Origin: Anthocerotibacter panamensis C109
GTDB lineage: Bacteria; Cyanobacteriota; Cyanobacteriia; Gloeobacterales; Anthocerotibacteraceae
Assembly: GCF_018389385.1 (NCBI RefSeq)
Contig: NZ_CP062698.1
Coordinates: forward strand, 3,504,667 to 3,568,666
Length of the DNA stretch: 64,000 bases
Direction: 5' to 3'
Shown: one piece after another, positions 31,042 through 40,021 of the stretch
Layout of the letters: every line of letters begins with the position of its first letter
Numbering within the stretch: position 1 is the stretch's first letter
The notes under the pieces: model-generated
Told to the model about the DNA's origin: nothing
Seen by the model: the letters and a program-made list of their open reading frames with translations, nothing else
The model's database searches: none
Made by a program: the position numbers and the translations under genes

Positions 31042-34000
31042 ATGGGGATCTTTCAAGGCTACCATTGGAATCCTGACCCTAAAAGGGCAGAATTTTTCTA
31101 TGAGAGGGTACCCGTGGTTAGCAGTACCGACAGCCTGCGTAGCCCAGCCAATTTAGCTGGATCAGTACTTGCCTCAAACTTCATGCTGCCAGACCTCATT
31201 GAGATCCAGCGAGCGAGTTTCCGCTGGTTTATGGAGGAGGGTCTGATCGAAGAGATTATGAGCTTCTCGCCCATCGAGGACTACACGGGCAAGTTGGAAT
31301 TACATTTTTTACCCGAATACCGCATTGTCGAGCCCAAATGGAGCGTCGAAGAAGCCAAGCGCCGCGACGCCACCTATGCGGTGCAGTTGCGCGTCCCTGC
31401 GCGTCTCACCAACAAAGAGAAGGGTGAAATCAAGGAACAGGAAGTTTTCCTTGGGGAATTGCCCCTGATGACTGACCGCGGAACGTTTATTATCAATGGC
31501 GCAGAGCGTGTCATTGTCAACCAAATTGTCCGTTCCCCTGGAGTCTACTTCAAAAAAGAAAGCGATACTTCAGGACGCTCTACCTTTAATGCGTCGCTCA
31601 TCCCCAACCGGGGAGCGTGGCTCAAGTTCGAGACGGACGTCAATGACTTGGTGTGGGTACGCATCGACAAGACCCGCAAACTCTCGGCTTTGGTCCTGCT
31701 CAAAACCCTGGGTCTGACCGACAACGAGATCCTCGATTCGCTCAGGCATCCCGAGTACTTCCGCAAGACCATCGAAAAAGAAGGCAGCTACACCGAAGAG
31801 GACGCCCTCTTGGAGCTGTACCGCAAGCTGCGCCCCGGAGAGCCCCCCACCGTAGCCGGTGCCCAACAGTTGCTCAACTCCCGCTTCTTTGACCCCAAGC
31901 GCTACGATCTGGGCCGGGTGGGACGTTACAAGATCAACCGCAAGTTGCGCATCAATGTCCCCGAGGCGACCCGGACGCTGACTCCTCAGGACATCCTTGC
32001 CTGTATCGACTATCTCATCAACCTGGAATATGACCTGGGCATCACCGACGACATCGATCACTTGGGCAACCGTCGGGTCCGCTCGGTCGGGGAATTGCTC
32101 CAAAACCAAGTCCGGGTCGGCCTCAACCGCCTAGAGCGGATCATCAAAGAACGGATGACGGTCTCTGATGCCGAATCGCTCACTCCAGCCTCTTTGGTTA
32201 ACCCCAAGCCTTTGGTTGCAGCTATCAAAGAGTTTTTCGGGTCATCCCAGCTCTCTCAGTTCATGGACCAGACCAACCCCTTGGCCGAACTCACCCACAA
32301 GCGCCGTCTGAGCGCCCTCGGTCCCGGTGGTCTCACGCGAGAACGAGCAGGCTTCGCGGTGCGGGACATCCACCCCAGTCACTACGGGCGTATCTGTCCG
32401 ATCGAGACCCCTGAAGGCCCCAACGCCGGTCTGATTGGTTCTTTGGCGACCCACGCGCGGGTCAATGCCTACGGCTTTGTCGAAACTCCGGTGCGCAAGG
32501 TGGACAAAGTCACCGGCGTGGTGACCAACGAAGTGGTCTACCTCACCGCCGACGAGGAAGATGAGTATCGGGTCGCTCCGGGCGATGTCCCTCTCCACGA
32601 AGATGCTACGTTCGCCATCAATCCGGTGCCCGTGCGTTACCGTCAGGACTTTGCTTCCGTCGAACCGTTGGAAGTGGACTATGTGCACGTCTCCCCGATC
32701 CAGATTGTGTCGGTGGCGACCTCGCTAATTCCCTTTCTGGAGCACGACGACGCTAACCGCGCCCTGATGGGAGCGAACATGCAGCGTCAAGCTGTCCCCC
32801 TGCTCAAGCCCGAACGCCCTCTAGTCGGGACTGGCCTGGAAGCTCAGTGTGCCCGTGACTCGGGGATGGTCATCATCGCCCAGAATTCGGGGGAAGTCGA
32901 GTTCGTCTCCGCCACCGACATTCATATCCGGGACACCGACGGCAACCTGAATAAGTACCACCTCTCCAAGTACCAGCGCTCCAACCAAGACACCTGCCTC
33001 AACCAAAAGCCAATTGTCTATGAAGGCGACCAGGTCATGGCTGGTCAGGTCCTGGCGGATGGTTCAGCGACCGAGGGCGGGGAACTGGCCTTGGGCCAGA
33101 ACGTCATGGTCGCCTACATGCCCTGGGAAGGCTACAACTACGAAGACGCCATTCTCATCAGTGAGCGACTGGTTCAAGAGGACGTCTACACCTCGATTCA
33201 CGTAGAAAAATTTGAAATCGAGGCCCGTCAGACCAAGCTCGGTCCTGAAGAGATCACCCGAGAGATTCCCAACGTCGGGGAGGATGCCCTGCGCAACCTG
33301 GACGAGCGCGGCATTGTCCGCTCCGGGGCTTGGGTTGAGGCAGGCGACATCCTAGTCGGTAAAGTCACGCCCAAGGGTGAATCCGACCAACCCCCCGAAG
33401 AGAAACTCCTCAGGGCTATTTTTGGAGAAAAAGCCCGAGATGTGCGCGACAACTCGCTGCGGGTTCCCAACGGGGAGAAGGGCCGCGTCGTCGATGTGCG
33501 CGTCTTCACCCGTGAGAATGGCGACGAACTGCCGCCTGGAGCCAACATGGTCGTGCGTGTCTACGTCGCCCAAAAGCGCAAGATTCAGGTGGGCGACAAA
33601 ATGGCGGGTCGCCACGGCAACAAAGGCATCATTTCGCGTATCCTCCCGCTTGAGGATATGCCCTATCTGCCTGACGGTCGGGCAGTGGATATCGTCCTCA
33701 ATCCATTGGGGGTGCCTTCGCGGATGAACGTGGGGCAGGTCTTCGAGACGTTGCTGGGCTGGGCTGGGGAGGTTTTAAACCTGCGCTTCAAACTCACGCC
33801 CTTCGACGAAATGTTTGGGGCAGAAGCCTCACGCTTGCTGGTAGACGAAAAGCTGAAGCAAGCCCGCAGCCACATCCAAAAACCCTGGGTCTACACCGCT
33901 TCTGGGGAGACTCCTGAGGTCACGGATCTGCGTCTGGAGCGAATCAAGGCACAGGTAGGCAAGATCACGCTCTTCGACGGGCGTACAGGCGAGCCCTTTG

Positions 34001-34497
34001 ACCGTCCGGTGACCGTGGGCATCTCCTACATGCTCAAACTGGTGCACTTGGTCGATGACAAAATCCATGCCCGTTCGACCGGCCCCTACTCCTTGGTCAC
34101 GCAGCAGCCTCTGGGTGGTAAGGCGCAGCAGGGTGGTCAGCGCTTCGGGGAGATGGAAGTGTGGGCACTGGAAGCCTTCGGTGCCGCCTACACGCTCCAA
34201 GAGTTGCTCACGGTCAAATCCGACGACATGGTAGGCCGCAACGAAGCCCTCAACGCCATCGTCAAGGGCAAGGCTATCCCGCGTCCCGGCATTCCTGAGT
34301 CCTTCAAGGTGCTCGTCCGCGAACTCCAATCCCTCGGCCTCGATGTCTCGGTCCATAAGATTGAGACGCAGATGGATGGTTCCTCGCGGGATGTCGAGGT
34401 CGATTTAATGGTGGATACCGGCGGCAAACGCACCCCCACCCGTCCGACCTACGAGCAGTTTGGTCCCCGCGAAATCGACATGGCTGCTGACGACTAA
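31042..34497 (+). CDS. rpoB: RNA polymerase beta subunit
   Basis: About 1,151 residues from ATG 31,042; a GTG at 31,112 with GAGAGGG five bases upstream is a good alternative, since conservation begins at [16 protein letters not shown]. The rifampicin region is visible ([37 protein letters not shown]), then [16 protein letters not shown] before it and the C-terminal [19 protein letters not shown]. Cyanobacterial RpoB is shorter than enterobacterial RpoB, as here. In most cyanobacteria rpoC1 and rpoC2 follow directly. Here a terminator follows at once and the next genes are unrelated. Confidence 0.96.
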   Translation: MGIFQGYHWNPDPKRAEFFYERVPVVSSTDSLRSPANLAGSVLASNFMLPDLIEIQRASFRWFMEEGLIEEIMSFSPIEDYTGKLELHFLPEYRIVEPKWSVEEAKRRDATYAVQLRVPARLTNKEKGEIKEQEVFLGELPLMTDRGTFIINGAERVIVNQIVRSPGVYFKKESDTSGRSTFNASLIPNRGAWLKFETDVNDLVWVRIDKTRKLSALVLLKTLGLTDNEILDSLRHPEYFRKTIEKEGSYTEEDALLELYRKLRPGEPPTVAGAQQLLNSRFFDPKRYDLGRVGRYKINRKLRINVPEATRTLTPQDILACIDYLINLEYDLGITDDIDHLGNRRVRSVGELLQNQVRVGLNRLERIIKERMTVSDAESLTPASLVNPKPLVAAIKEFFGSSQLSQFMDQTNPLAELTHKRRLSALGPGGLTRERAGFAVRDIHPSHYGRICPIETPEGPNAGLIGSLATHARVNAYGFVETPVRKVDKVTGVVTNEVVYLTADEEDEYRVAPGDVPLHEDATFAINPVPVRYRQDFASVEPLEVDYVHVSPIQIVSVATSLIPFLEHDDANRALMGANMQRQAVPLLKPERPLVGTGLEAQCARDSGMVIIAQNSGEVEFVSATDIHIRDTDGNLNKYHLSKYQRSNQDTCLNQKPIVYEGDQVMAGQVLADGSATEGGELALGQNVMVAYMPWEGYNYEDAILISERLVQEDVYTSIHVEKFEIEARQTKLGPEEITREIPNVGEDALRNLDERGIVRSGAWVEAGDILVGKVTPKGESDQPPEEKLLRAIFGEKARDVRDNSLRVPNGEKGRVVDVRVFTRENGDELPPGANMVVRVYVAQKRKIQVGDKMAGRHGNKGIISRILPLEDMPYLPDGRAVDIVLNPLGVPSRMNVGQVFETLLGWAGEVLNLRFKLTPFDEMFGAEASRLLVDEKLKQARSHIQKPWVYTASGETPEVTDLRLERIKAQVGKITLFDGRTGEPFDRPVTVGISYMLKLVHLVDDKIHARSTGPYSLVTQQPLGGKAQQGGQRFGEMEVWALEAFGAAYTLQELLTVKSDDMVGRNEALNAIVKGKAIPRPGIPESFKVLVRELQSLGLDVSVHKIETQMDGSSRDVEVDLMVDTGGKRTPTRPTYEQFGPREIDMAADD

Positions 34498-34518
34498 CTA
34501 TTAGTTCTTGTTGAATCA

Positions 34519-34546
34519 AAAAGCCCCTGGGAAACCGGGGGCTTTT
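34519..34546 (+). terminator. terminator of rpoB
   Basis: Arms AAAAGCCCCTGG and CCGGGGGCTTTT (one G-U pair) with a 4-nt loop, 21 bp after the stop; T-rich end TTTTAT. Strong Rho-independent form. Confidence 0.92.
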
Positions 34547-34559
34547 ATGTAGTTTATTT

Positions 34560-34841
34560 TTAGCGTTGAGAGAGATTGAAGCCTAGAGAGGAGAGCAGCC
34601 CTAGGTTATACTTGACTCGGAGTTTCTGCAATGCGGGAGATTGGCTATGAATGCGACCCATCTGACAAAAAACCCGGCAAGCGCTCCGAGAGCCAGCTAC
34701 TACCCCAGGGTCGTTTCATTCTCCGCGTTAAAGACTCAAATTCAAGGATGAGGGATGTACCCCCGGATAAATGGCACTGACATAAATGACACAGCTTATT
34801 GCACGGTAAGTCTTGAAAACCTTGCCTGAAGATAATCCTAG
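34560..34841. other. intergenic region after rpoB
   Basis: About 280 bp. A 70-codon minus-strand frame here (34,645-34,857) has no ribosome site and odd composition, so I do not call it. Probably decayed DNA that precedes the truncated nuclease gene. Confidence 0.4.
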
Positions 34842-35483
34842 CCAATTGAACTGACATTTTTTCAAAACCCTGTCACCGCTTCATTTGGACTGTTTTCTCA
34901 TCTAAATGAGAATGAAAAGACCCTGTTTGAGCAAGGCTTAGATGACGCAGCTTCAATCATTCAATCCTTCATTGAAGAAATACAAACATACGGGTATGAT
35001 CAACCACCTCTTCAAATGCAAGATCCTGTATCAATACTTGAAAAGATATTCGTTAGGTTTCACGCAGCTCAGCAGCTACGTTCACGCCATAACAACTACC
35101 CTACTTTGATTGTGAAAGATGAATATGATGTTCAGGATCTTCTCCATGCGCTCCTGAGGATTGAATTTGATGATATAAGAGCAGAAGAACCGACTCCAAG
35201 CTACGCTGGTGGTAGCGCTCGGATAGATTTTCTACTGAAGCAAGAGAAAATTGTTATCGAAGTAAAAAAGACTCGTGAGCGGCTTCTAGCTAAGGAGGTT
35301 GGTGAGCAACTTATCATTGATATTGGACGGTATAAAGCTCATCCTGACTGCCAAACCCTAATATGCTTTGTTTATGATCCAGAAGGTTTGATCGCCAACC
35401 CACATGGCATTGAAAATGATTTAAGTGGAGATAGAGATAGTCTCAATGTCAAAGTTTTCATAACCCCTAGATTATTTGGTTAA
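34842..35483 (+). pseudogene. PD-(D/E)XK nuclease-like protein, 5' end lost
   Basis: The frame is open from just after a TAG at 34,839, but the first ATG is at 35,016; residues upstream of it (SFGLFSHLNENEKTLFEQGL) look like real protein, so the gene has lost its beginning. The C-terminal domain is a good PD-(D/E)XK match: DEYDVQDLLHALLRIEFDD, then Asp in ARIDFLLK and E-x-K in IVIEVKKTRERL, with a Gln/Asp segment EQLIIDIGRYKAH. Such domains are frequent in restriction or defence proteins of cyanobacteria. A shorter functional product from 35,016 (155 residues) is possible. Confidence 0.65.
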
Positions 35484-35507
35484 ATACTAAGCTCAAGCAA
35501 AAATAAA

Positions 35508-35939
35508 CTACAAAATATCCGCTTCCTCGAAAATCTCTCGGGGAGAAAGTCCTAATTCTGGCAGTAGTTCATCGGTAATAGGTATGTCATCTTGGTACAC
35601 TTTAGCGGGTCGTTGTGGAGAGAAAACAGAAATAGTTTGCTGTGCTGGATCGATAAGCCACATGCGGGATACACCAGCTTGGAAGTAATCATAAGCTTTT
35701 TCTTCAAACTCCTCCACGGTTTGCTTAGGAGAGAGAATCTCGATGACCAGTTCCGGTGGAACGGGGCAGGTATCGTTTTTCTTCCAGCTTTTGGGGAGTT
35801 GTTCGTAGGAGATATAGCCAAGGTCGGGGACAGCAGCCCAATCTGCACCGTTTCGCTGTAGCCGAATCGCCCATTCAGGGTATATTCTGCCCTTTCCTCT
35901 ACCCCAAGTACGAAGTAGCACGATCAAAGCTGCCTGCAC
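35508..35939 (-). pseudogene. Uma2 family (DUF820) putative nuclease, 5'-truncated
   Basis: 143 residues from GTG 35,939. The family core is present: VPDLGYISYEQLP, the PD-(D/E)XK-like PELVIEILSPKQTVEEFEEKA, YFQAGVSRMWLIDP and a short C-terminus. Family members usually have 40-50 more residues at the N-terminus (a P-E-x-x-P...DG segment); upstream of the GTG the frame meets a stop after about 12 codons. Uma2 genes occur in dozens of copies in cyanobacteria, often decayed. It is convergent with the truncated nuclease gene. Confidence 0.75.
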
Positions 35940-36095
35940 AGCAGGTTGCAGTAAAAGTTCATGGTTTTAGTTTGTCAATAAAAATTAGATGCGCATCTCT
36001 GCTAGCGCCAGCAACTCCCGTAGGCGATAAACTCCAGGGCTGGATATCCACTACTCTACGGGGATTCTTAAGGGCTGTCTCTTACGGTTAGTCAA

Positions 36096-36359
36096 GTGGA
36101 TCGAGGTTGTTTAACTAACCCGTTAATCCGCTTAGAGACAGGCTTTAAAAGTTTTGTTATGGTTGCGAATAACGCTTTGGTAAAGGACATGCCGCAGACC
36201 TTCAAACAAAATGCCCTCCGCTTTGCTGGCGTAACATTTTTTGGAATGGCTATTATTGCTCTTTTCATTCCGTTAGTCCCTTCCACGCCTTTCTTTATTG
36301 CTTCTTTTAGCTGTTTTGCCTTAGCGGATAAGCCCCTTGAAGAGATTCAGGAGCTTTGA
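36096..36359 (+). CDS. short DUF454/YbaN-like membrane protein
   Basis: Up to 87 residues; ATG 36,159 or 36,189 are more likely starts than the frame beginning. The segment [27 protein letters not shown] matches the P-x-x-P-T/S-T/P-F signature and first membrane helices of YbaN proteins. The normal protein has about 120 residues and a second membrane part; here a stop follows after EEIQEL, so the gene may be truncated. Role unknown. It is 47 bp before purT. Confidence 0.45.
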   Translation: MDRGCLTNPLIRLETGFKSFVMVANNALVKDMPQTFKQNALRFAGVTFFGMAIIALFIPLVPSTPFFIASFSCFALADKPLEEIQEL

Positions 36360-36406
36360 GCCCTGTTTTAGCGGTTAAATGGAGGATGTCTTGCACCTTT
36401 GTGACG

Positions 36407-37570
36407 ATGAAACTACCCCGGAAATTGATGCTCCTCGGCGCAGGAGAGTTGGGTAAAGAGTTTGTGATCGCAGCCCAACGACTGGGGAACTATGTGATTG
36501 CAGTGGACCGCTATGCCCACGCTCCGGCGATGCAGGTGGCGGATGCGAGCGAGGTCATCTCCATGCTCAGTGGCGACGACCTAGAGCGGGTGGTGGCCTA
36601 CCATCAACCAGATTTTATCGTCCCGGAAATCGAGGCTATCCGTACCGAAAAGCTCCTGGAATTTGAAGCGCGGGGGATCACGGTCATCCCTACGGCACGG
36701 GCGACCAACTATACGATGAACCGCGACCGTATCCGGGATTTGGCTCACCGGGAACTGGGCCTCAGGACCGCCCGCTACGGCTATGCGACGACTTTGGAGG
36801 AACTCGTTGCGATTTCAGGAGCAATAAACTTCCCCCAAGTGGTCAAGCCGGTGATGTCTTCCTCCGGGAAAGGGCAGTCGGTGGTCGAGGGGCCTCAGGA
36901 TGTGACCAAAGCCTGGAACTATGCCCTGGCGGGTTCTCGGGGCGACAGCTATAAAGTCATTGTCGAGGAATTCATCCGCTTCGATTTGGAGATCACCCTC
37001 TTGACTGTCCGACAGTGGCAGGGGGCGACGCTCTTTTGCCCCCCCATCGGGCACCGTCAGGAACGTGGGGATTATCAGGAGTCTTGGCAACCTGCGGCCC
37101 TCACTGCACAACAGATAGCCGAGGCCCAAGCGATGGCCCGCACGGTGACGGATGCTTTGGGCGGGGCGGGGGTCTTTGGGGTGGAATTTTTTATCACTGC
37201 TGATGAGGTCATCTTCTCGGAATTGTCACCCCGGCCCCACGACACGGGGATGGTGACCTTGATTTCCCAGAACCTCAACGAGTTTGAGCTGCATCTCAGG
37301 GCGGTGTTGGGACTGCCGATCCCGCAGATCGAGCTGTTGGGTCCGGCGGCGAGTGCGGTGATCCTGGCGGAGGAAGCGATGGATAGGGTTGCTTTCACCG
37401 GAGTGGCGGAAGCCTTGGCCCAACCGGGGACAGACCTGCGGCTCTTCGGCAAGCCCGTCGCGCATCCACTGCGGCGGATGGGTGTGGCCTTGGCGCGGGG
37501 GGGCGACATTGCTGAAGCGCGAACAAAGGCGACTCAGGCAGCCCAGAAAGTGCAGGTGGTCGGAGTGTAG
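36407..37570 (+). CDS. purT: formate-dependent phosphoribosylglycinamide formyltransferase
   Basis: 387 residues from ATG 36,407, chosen because [19 protein letters not shown] then sits at the usual place; in-frame ATG 36,386 is also open. ATP-grasp enzyme: N-terminal Rossmann-like domain with [14 protein letters not shown] and VPEIEAI, ATP-grasp loop [16 protein letters not shown], Mg ligands in [21 protein letters not shown]. It uses formate and ATP to formylate GAR in purine synthesis, so no formyl-folate is needed at this step. Apparently alone in its transcript. Confidence 0.95.
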   Translation: MKLPRKLMLLGAGELGKEFVIAAQRLGNYVIAVDRYAHAPAMQVADASEVISMLSGDDLERVVAYHQPDFIVPEIEAIRTEKLLEFEARGITVIPTARATNYTMNRDRIRDLAHRELGLRTARYGYATTLEELVAISGAINFPQVVKPVMSSSGKGQSVVEGPQDVTKAWNYALAGSRGDSYKVIVEEFIRFDLEITLLTVRQWQGATLFCPPIGHRQERGDYQESWQPAALTAQQIAEAQAMARTVTDALGGAGVFGVEFFITADEVIFSELSPRPHDTGMVTLISQNLNEFELHLRAVLGLPIPQIELLGPAASAVILAEEAMDRVAFTGVAEALAQPGTDLRLFGKPVAHPLRRMGVALARGGDIAEARTKATQAAQKVQVVGV

Positions 37571-37732
37571 GGTGCGTGCGGTTCAGCGCAAGGGCTTGTG
37601 CCTATCAACCCCTGCCTGTAGCCCGTAAACACGCGGATAATTAAGAAGAAAGAACAGGACCGGTTGAGACCAGCCTTGTCCTCTCCCACCCGGCTTTTAC
37701 GTCCCGCAACCCCCTTGGTAAGGAGTACTGCT

Positions 37733-38350
37733 ATGAATTGGACCCAGCGCATTGCCTCGGTGACCCTCGTCGGACTCATGGTTACGACGGCTCCGGCTCA
37801 GGCGGGTCAGCGCGACCTCGCCGAAGCGCTTATCAATCTGCGTCAAGCCCGAGAATCCCTCCTACGCGACCGCTCCGCAGCTTCGGGGAACGCCCTCAGA
37901 GCCACCGAAAATGCTATCCGCCAACTGGAGCAGTCAGGCTTTAGAAATGACCGTTTTGATACGAGCGACCGTTTTGATACGAGTGACCGCTTTGATCGCG
38001 ATGACCGCTTCAACGCTAACTTTCCGTCTCGGGGCCAGAACCGCTTTGCCGATGACATCAACCGTATCTATCGTGAAGTCCTCGGGCGCAATGCTGACGC
38101 GCAAGGGCTGAACTCCTATACCAATGCGCTCTTCTCTGGATCGAGTCTCTCCCAAGTCCGGGCTGACATTGCCCGTAGCCAGGAAGCACGCAATGCCCTG
38201 AACAATATCTACCGTCAGGTACTCTGTCGGGACATTGACTCCAGTGGCCTCAAGTCCTACGGGGATGCCTTGGCCTCAGGAGCAACCCTCAATCAAGTCC
38301 GCGCCAGTGTAGCCCGCAGCCCCGAAGCCCAAAGTCGGCGCTGCTATTGA
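37733..38350 (+). CDS. secreted DUF4214 protein
   Basis: 205 residues from ATG 37,733 with AAGGAG 8 bp upstream. Signal peptide ends at APAQA. A helical segment (LAEALINLRQARESLLRDR) and a short repeat stretch of RFDTSD/RFDRDD units follow. Two DUF4214 copies come next: INRIYREVLGRNADAQGLNS and LNNIYRQVLCRDIDSSGLKS, each followed by G-S/A-T/S-L-x-Q-V-R. DUF4214 is the alpha-helical repeat of secreted and phycobilisome-linker-like proteins; the role is likely structural, outside the cell membrane. Confidence 0.85.
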   Translation: MNWTQRIASVTLVGLMVTTAPAQAGQRDLAEALINLRQARESLLRDRSAASGNALRATENAIRQLEQSGFRNDRFDTSDRFDTSDRFDRDDRFNANFPSRGQNRFADDINRIYREVLGRNADAQGLNSYTNALFSGSSLSQVRADIARSQEARNALNNIYRQVLCRDIDSSGLKSYGDALASGATLNQVRASVARSPEAQSRRCY

Positions 38351-38381
38351 TCTGCCCATGGGTTGCGGGGAGCCATCTGCC

Positions 38382-38591
38382 CTACCCTTTCCCCCACCAC
38401 CCCTGCCAGATCCCGATGCGGAAGACCACCCAGAACGCAGCTAGGGCACCAATGCAGATCCAGGTGCCGGTCCTGGTAAAGTCGTACACTTTGTCTACCT
38501 GAGCGCGGGTGAACCCCAGGAAGACCACTTTTTGTGCGGGATCGCTGTAGCTGTTACCCATGGTTTCCTTGCGCCGCTTGCTTTCACCCAT
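38382..38591 (-). CDS. DUF2839 family membrane protein
   Basis: 69 residues. MGESKRRKE start, FLGFTRAQVDKVYDFTRTG and one membrane helix (TWICIGALAAFWVVFRIGI) ending in WQGWWG match this small cyanobacterial family. Orientation is convergent with the DUF4214 gene. Function unknown. Confidence 0.8.
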   Translation of the reverse strand: MGESKRRKETMGNSYSDPAQKVVFLGFTRAQVDKVYDFTRTGTWICIGALAAFWVVFRIGIWQGWWGKG

Positions 38592-38617
38592 CGCAGTTCT
38601 CGCTATCTTCTCTCAGG

Positions 38618-39067
38618 TTAGCGCTTGAAGAGGGCTTTGACCCGCTCTAAGAAAGAGCGCTTGACGATCTGTACCACAGTCACCGGGTCGCGGGGTTTGT
38701 CCAACGGGCGGTAGCCGTATTCAAATTTGGCCTCCTGTCCCTTGAGGTTGGGGAAGCGCTTGAGGGCATAGCCCGTCAGGGTCTTGCGCGAATCGGTCAC
38801 AGCTTCATTGACCTGCTCGGGGGGGGCGGCGACGGTCCCTGCTGGATACCAGCGGCCTTTGGGTTCAGTCCGCACGAAGACGCTGTAGGCTTGCCCACCC
38901 TTCTTGGTGATGAAATTATCCAATTCCTGCTTACCATAGTCCCCACTTTTTTTCTTGGGGAGCGCGGCAGGTTTGGGGGCGGGGCCGAAGCCTTTAAACT
39001 TCTGGGGTTGGGCGTCCTCTTTGCTCACCAGGGTACCTGCTTGTGTTGCTTCTATTATCCTCTTCAC
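38618..39067 (-). CDS. HHL1-like (DUF6523-type) protein
   Basis: 149 residues. Low-complexity Lys/Pro-rich N-terminus (KFKGFGPAPKPAALPKKKSG), then YSVFVRTEPKGRWYPAGTVAA, ALKRFPNLKG and EYGYRPLDKPRDPVTVV, ending in a basic helix. The pattern corresponds to cyanobacterial relatives of plant HHL1, which supports photosystem II under high light. Family assignment rests on the recalled GRWYPxG motif and order only. It is 26 bp upstream of DUF2839 on the same strand. Confidence 0.55.
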   Translation of the reverse strand: MKRIIEATQAGTLVSKEDAQPQKFKGFGPAPKPAALPKKKSGDYGKQELDNFITKKGGQAYSVFVRTEPKGRWYPAGTVAAPPEQVNEAVTDSRKTLTGYALKRFPNLKGQEAKFEYGYRPLDKPRDPVTVVQIVKRSFLERVKALFKR

Positions 39068-39176
39068 CCCCCAAGTTGTGCAGGGATTTTCAGTCGTGGG
39101 GAATGAGAACGAGATTCAAGCACACCAACCGGGCTACAAAGGAGTAGGGTAGGTCTAGTGTCGGGAAAACTCAGTC

Positions 39177-39344
39177 ATGCCTACTGTCGAAAAAACCGTC
39201 CACTGCGCCTGTGAACACTGTAAGTGCACCGTAGCTCCGGGTCAGGGCTTTTTGAAAGATAATTTACTCTACTGCTGCGAAGCCTGCGCTGCCCATGACC
39301 ATGACCACCCCGGCACCTGCTGTATCGAACATGCTTGCTGCTGA
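39177..39344 (+). CDS. smtA: SmtA-type metallothionein
   Basis: 55 residues, short enough to be missed by simple gene finders. Cysteine- and histidine-rich: CACEHCKCTV, LYCCEACAAHDHDH and CCIEHACC, with 10 Cys and 5 His in the normal SmtA arrangement. SmtA binds Zn(II) and Cd(II) in the cytoplasm. Stop and nanE start overlap as TGATG, so both genes are translated together. Likely controlled by an ArsR/SmtB repressor, but no palindrome of that kind is obvious upstream. Confidence 0.9.
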   Translation: MPTVEKTVHCACEHCKCTVAPGQGFLKDNLLYCCEACAAHDHDHPGTCCIEHACC

Positions 39345-40021
39345 TGGCAGACCTTCTAGCGCGGCTTCAGGGGGGGCTGATCGTCTCTTGTCAAGCTCCC
39401 GCTGACTCCCCCTTGCATGACCCCCAAGTAATCAGTGCTATGGCTATGGCCGCCGAGCGCAATGGAGCGGTGGGCGTGCGCATCGATACGCCCGCTCACG
39501 TGGCAGCCGTCAAAACTCGGGTCCAAGTCCCCGTCATCGGCCTATGGAAGGTGGTTACCCCCAGCTCCGAAGTCTACATCACGCCTCGGGCGCGTGAAGT
39601 TCTAGCGCTCAAGGAAGCGGGGACAGACTTAATAGCCCTGGACTGCACCGGGCGTCCCCGTCCCGATGGCGAAGTCCTGGCTGCGGTCATCGCAGCCTGC
39701 CATAGCCCCCCTTTTTGTCCGGTCCTTGCCGATGTGAGCACGGTGGAGGAGGGTATCCGGGCTGTGGCTCTGGGAGCGGATGCTGTGGCGACGACCCTCT
39801 ACGGCTATACCGCAGCCACCCGCCATCTCACCCCACCGGGCTGGGGGCTCTTGGAAGAACTTCTGGAGCGCCTGACGGTCCCGGTCTTGGTCGAAGGGGG
39901 CATTCAAGCCCCGCTGGAAGTCCAAAGGGCACTGGCCTCGGGTGCTTGGGCGGTGGTGGTGGGCGGAGCCTTGACCGGCCTTGACCAGCGCATTCGTCAG
40001 TTTTGTCCGACTGACCGCTAA
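39344..40021 (+). CDS. nanE: N-acylglucosamine-6-phosphate 2-epimerase
   Basis: 225 residues from ATG 39,344 (one base shared with the metallothionein stop). A TIM barrel: LQGGLIVSCQAP, GVRIDTPAHV, LIALDCTGRPRP, VLADVSTVEEG and VPVLVEGGIQAP. Lys in VIGLWK and Asp/Glu positions match the NanE family. It converts ManNAc-6-P to GlcNAc-6-P in amino-sugar catabolism. The overlap with a metallothionein gene is unusual. Its end overlaps the convergent TonB receptor gene by 4 bp. Confidence 0.88.
   Translation: MADLLARLQGGLIVSCQAPADSPLHDPQVISAMAMAAERNGAVGVRIDTPAHVAAVKTRVQVPVIGLWKVVTPSSEVYITPRAREVLALKEAGTDLIALDCTGRPRPDGEVLAAVIAACHSPPFCPVLADVSTVEEGIRAVALGADAVATTLYGYTAATRHLTPPGWGLLEELLERLTVPVLVEGGIQAPLEVQRALASGAWAVVVGGALTGLDQRIRQFCPTDR

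Noticed and set aside
31570-32109. 179-codon minus-strand frame
   Set aside because: Antisense to the conserved rpoB core; no ribosome site.
34645-34857. 70-codon minus-strand frame after rpoB
   Set aside because: No ribosome site, irregular composition, nothing recognisable.
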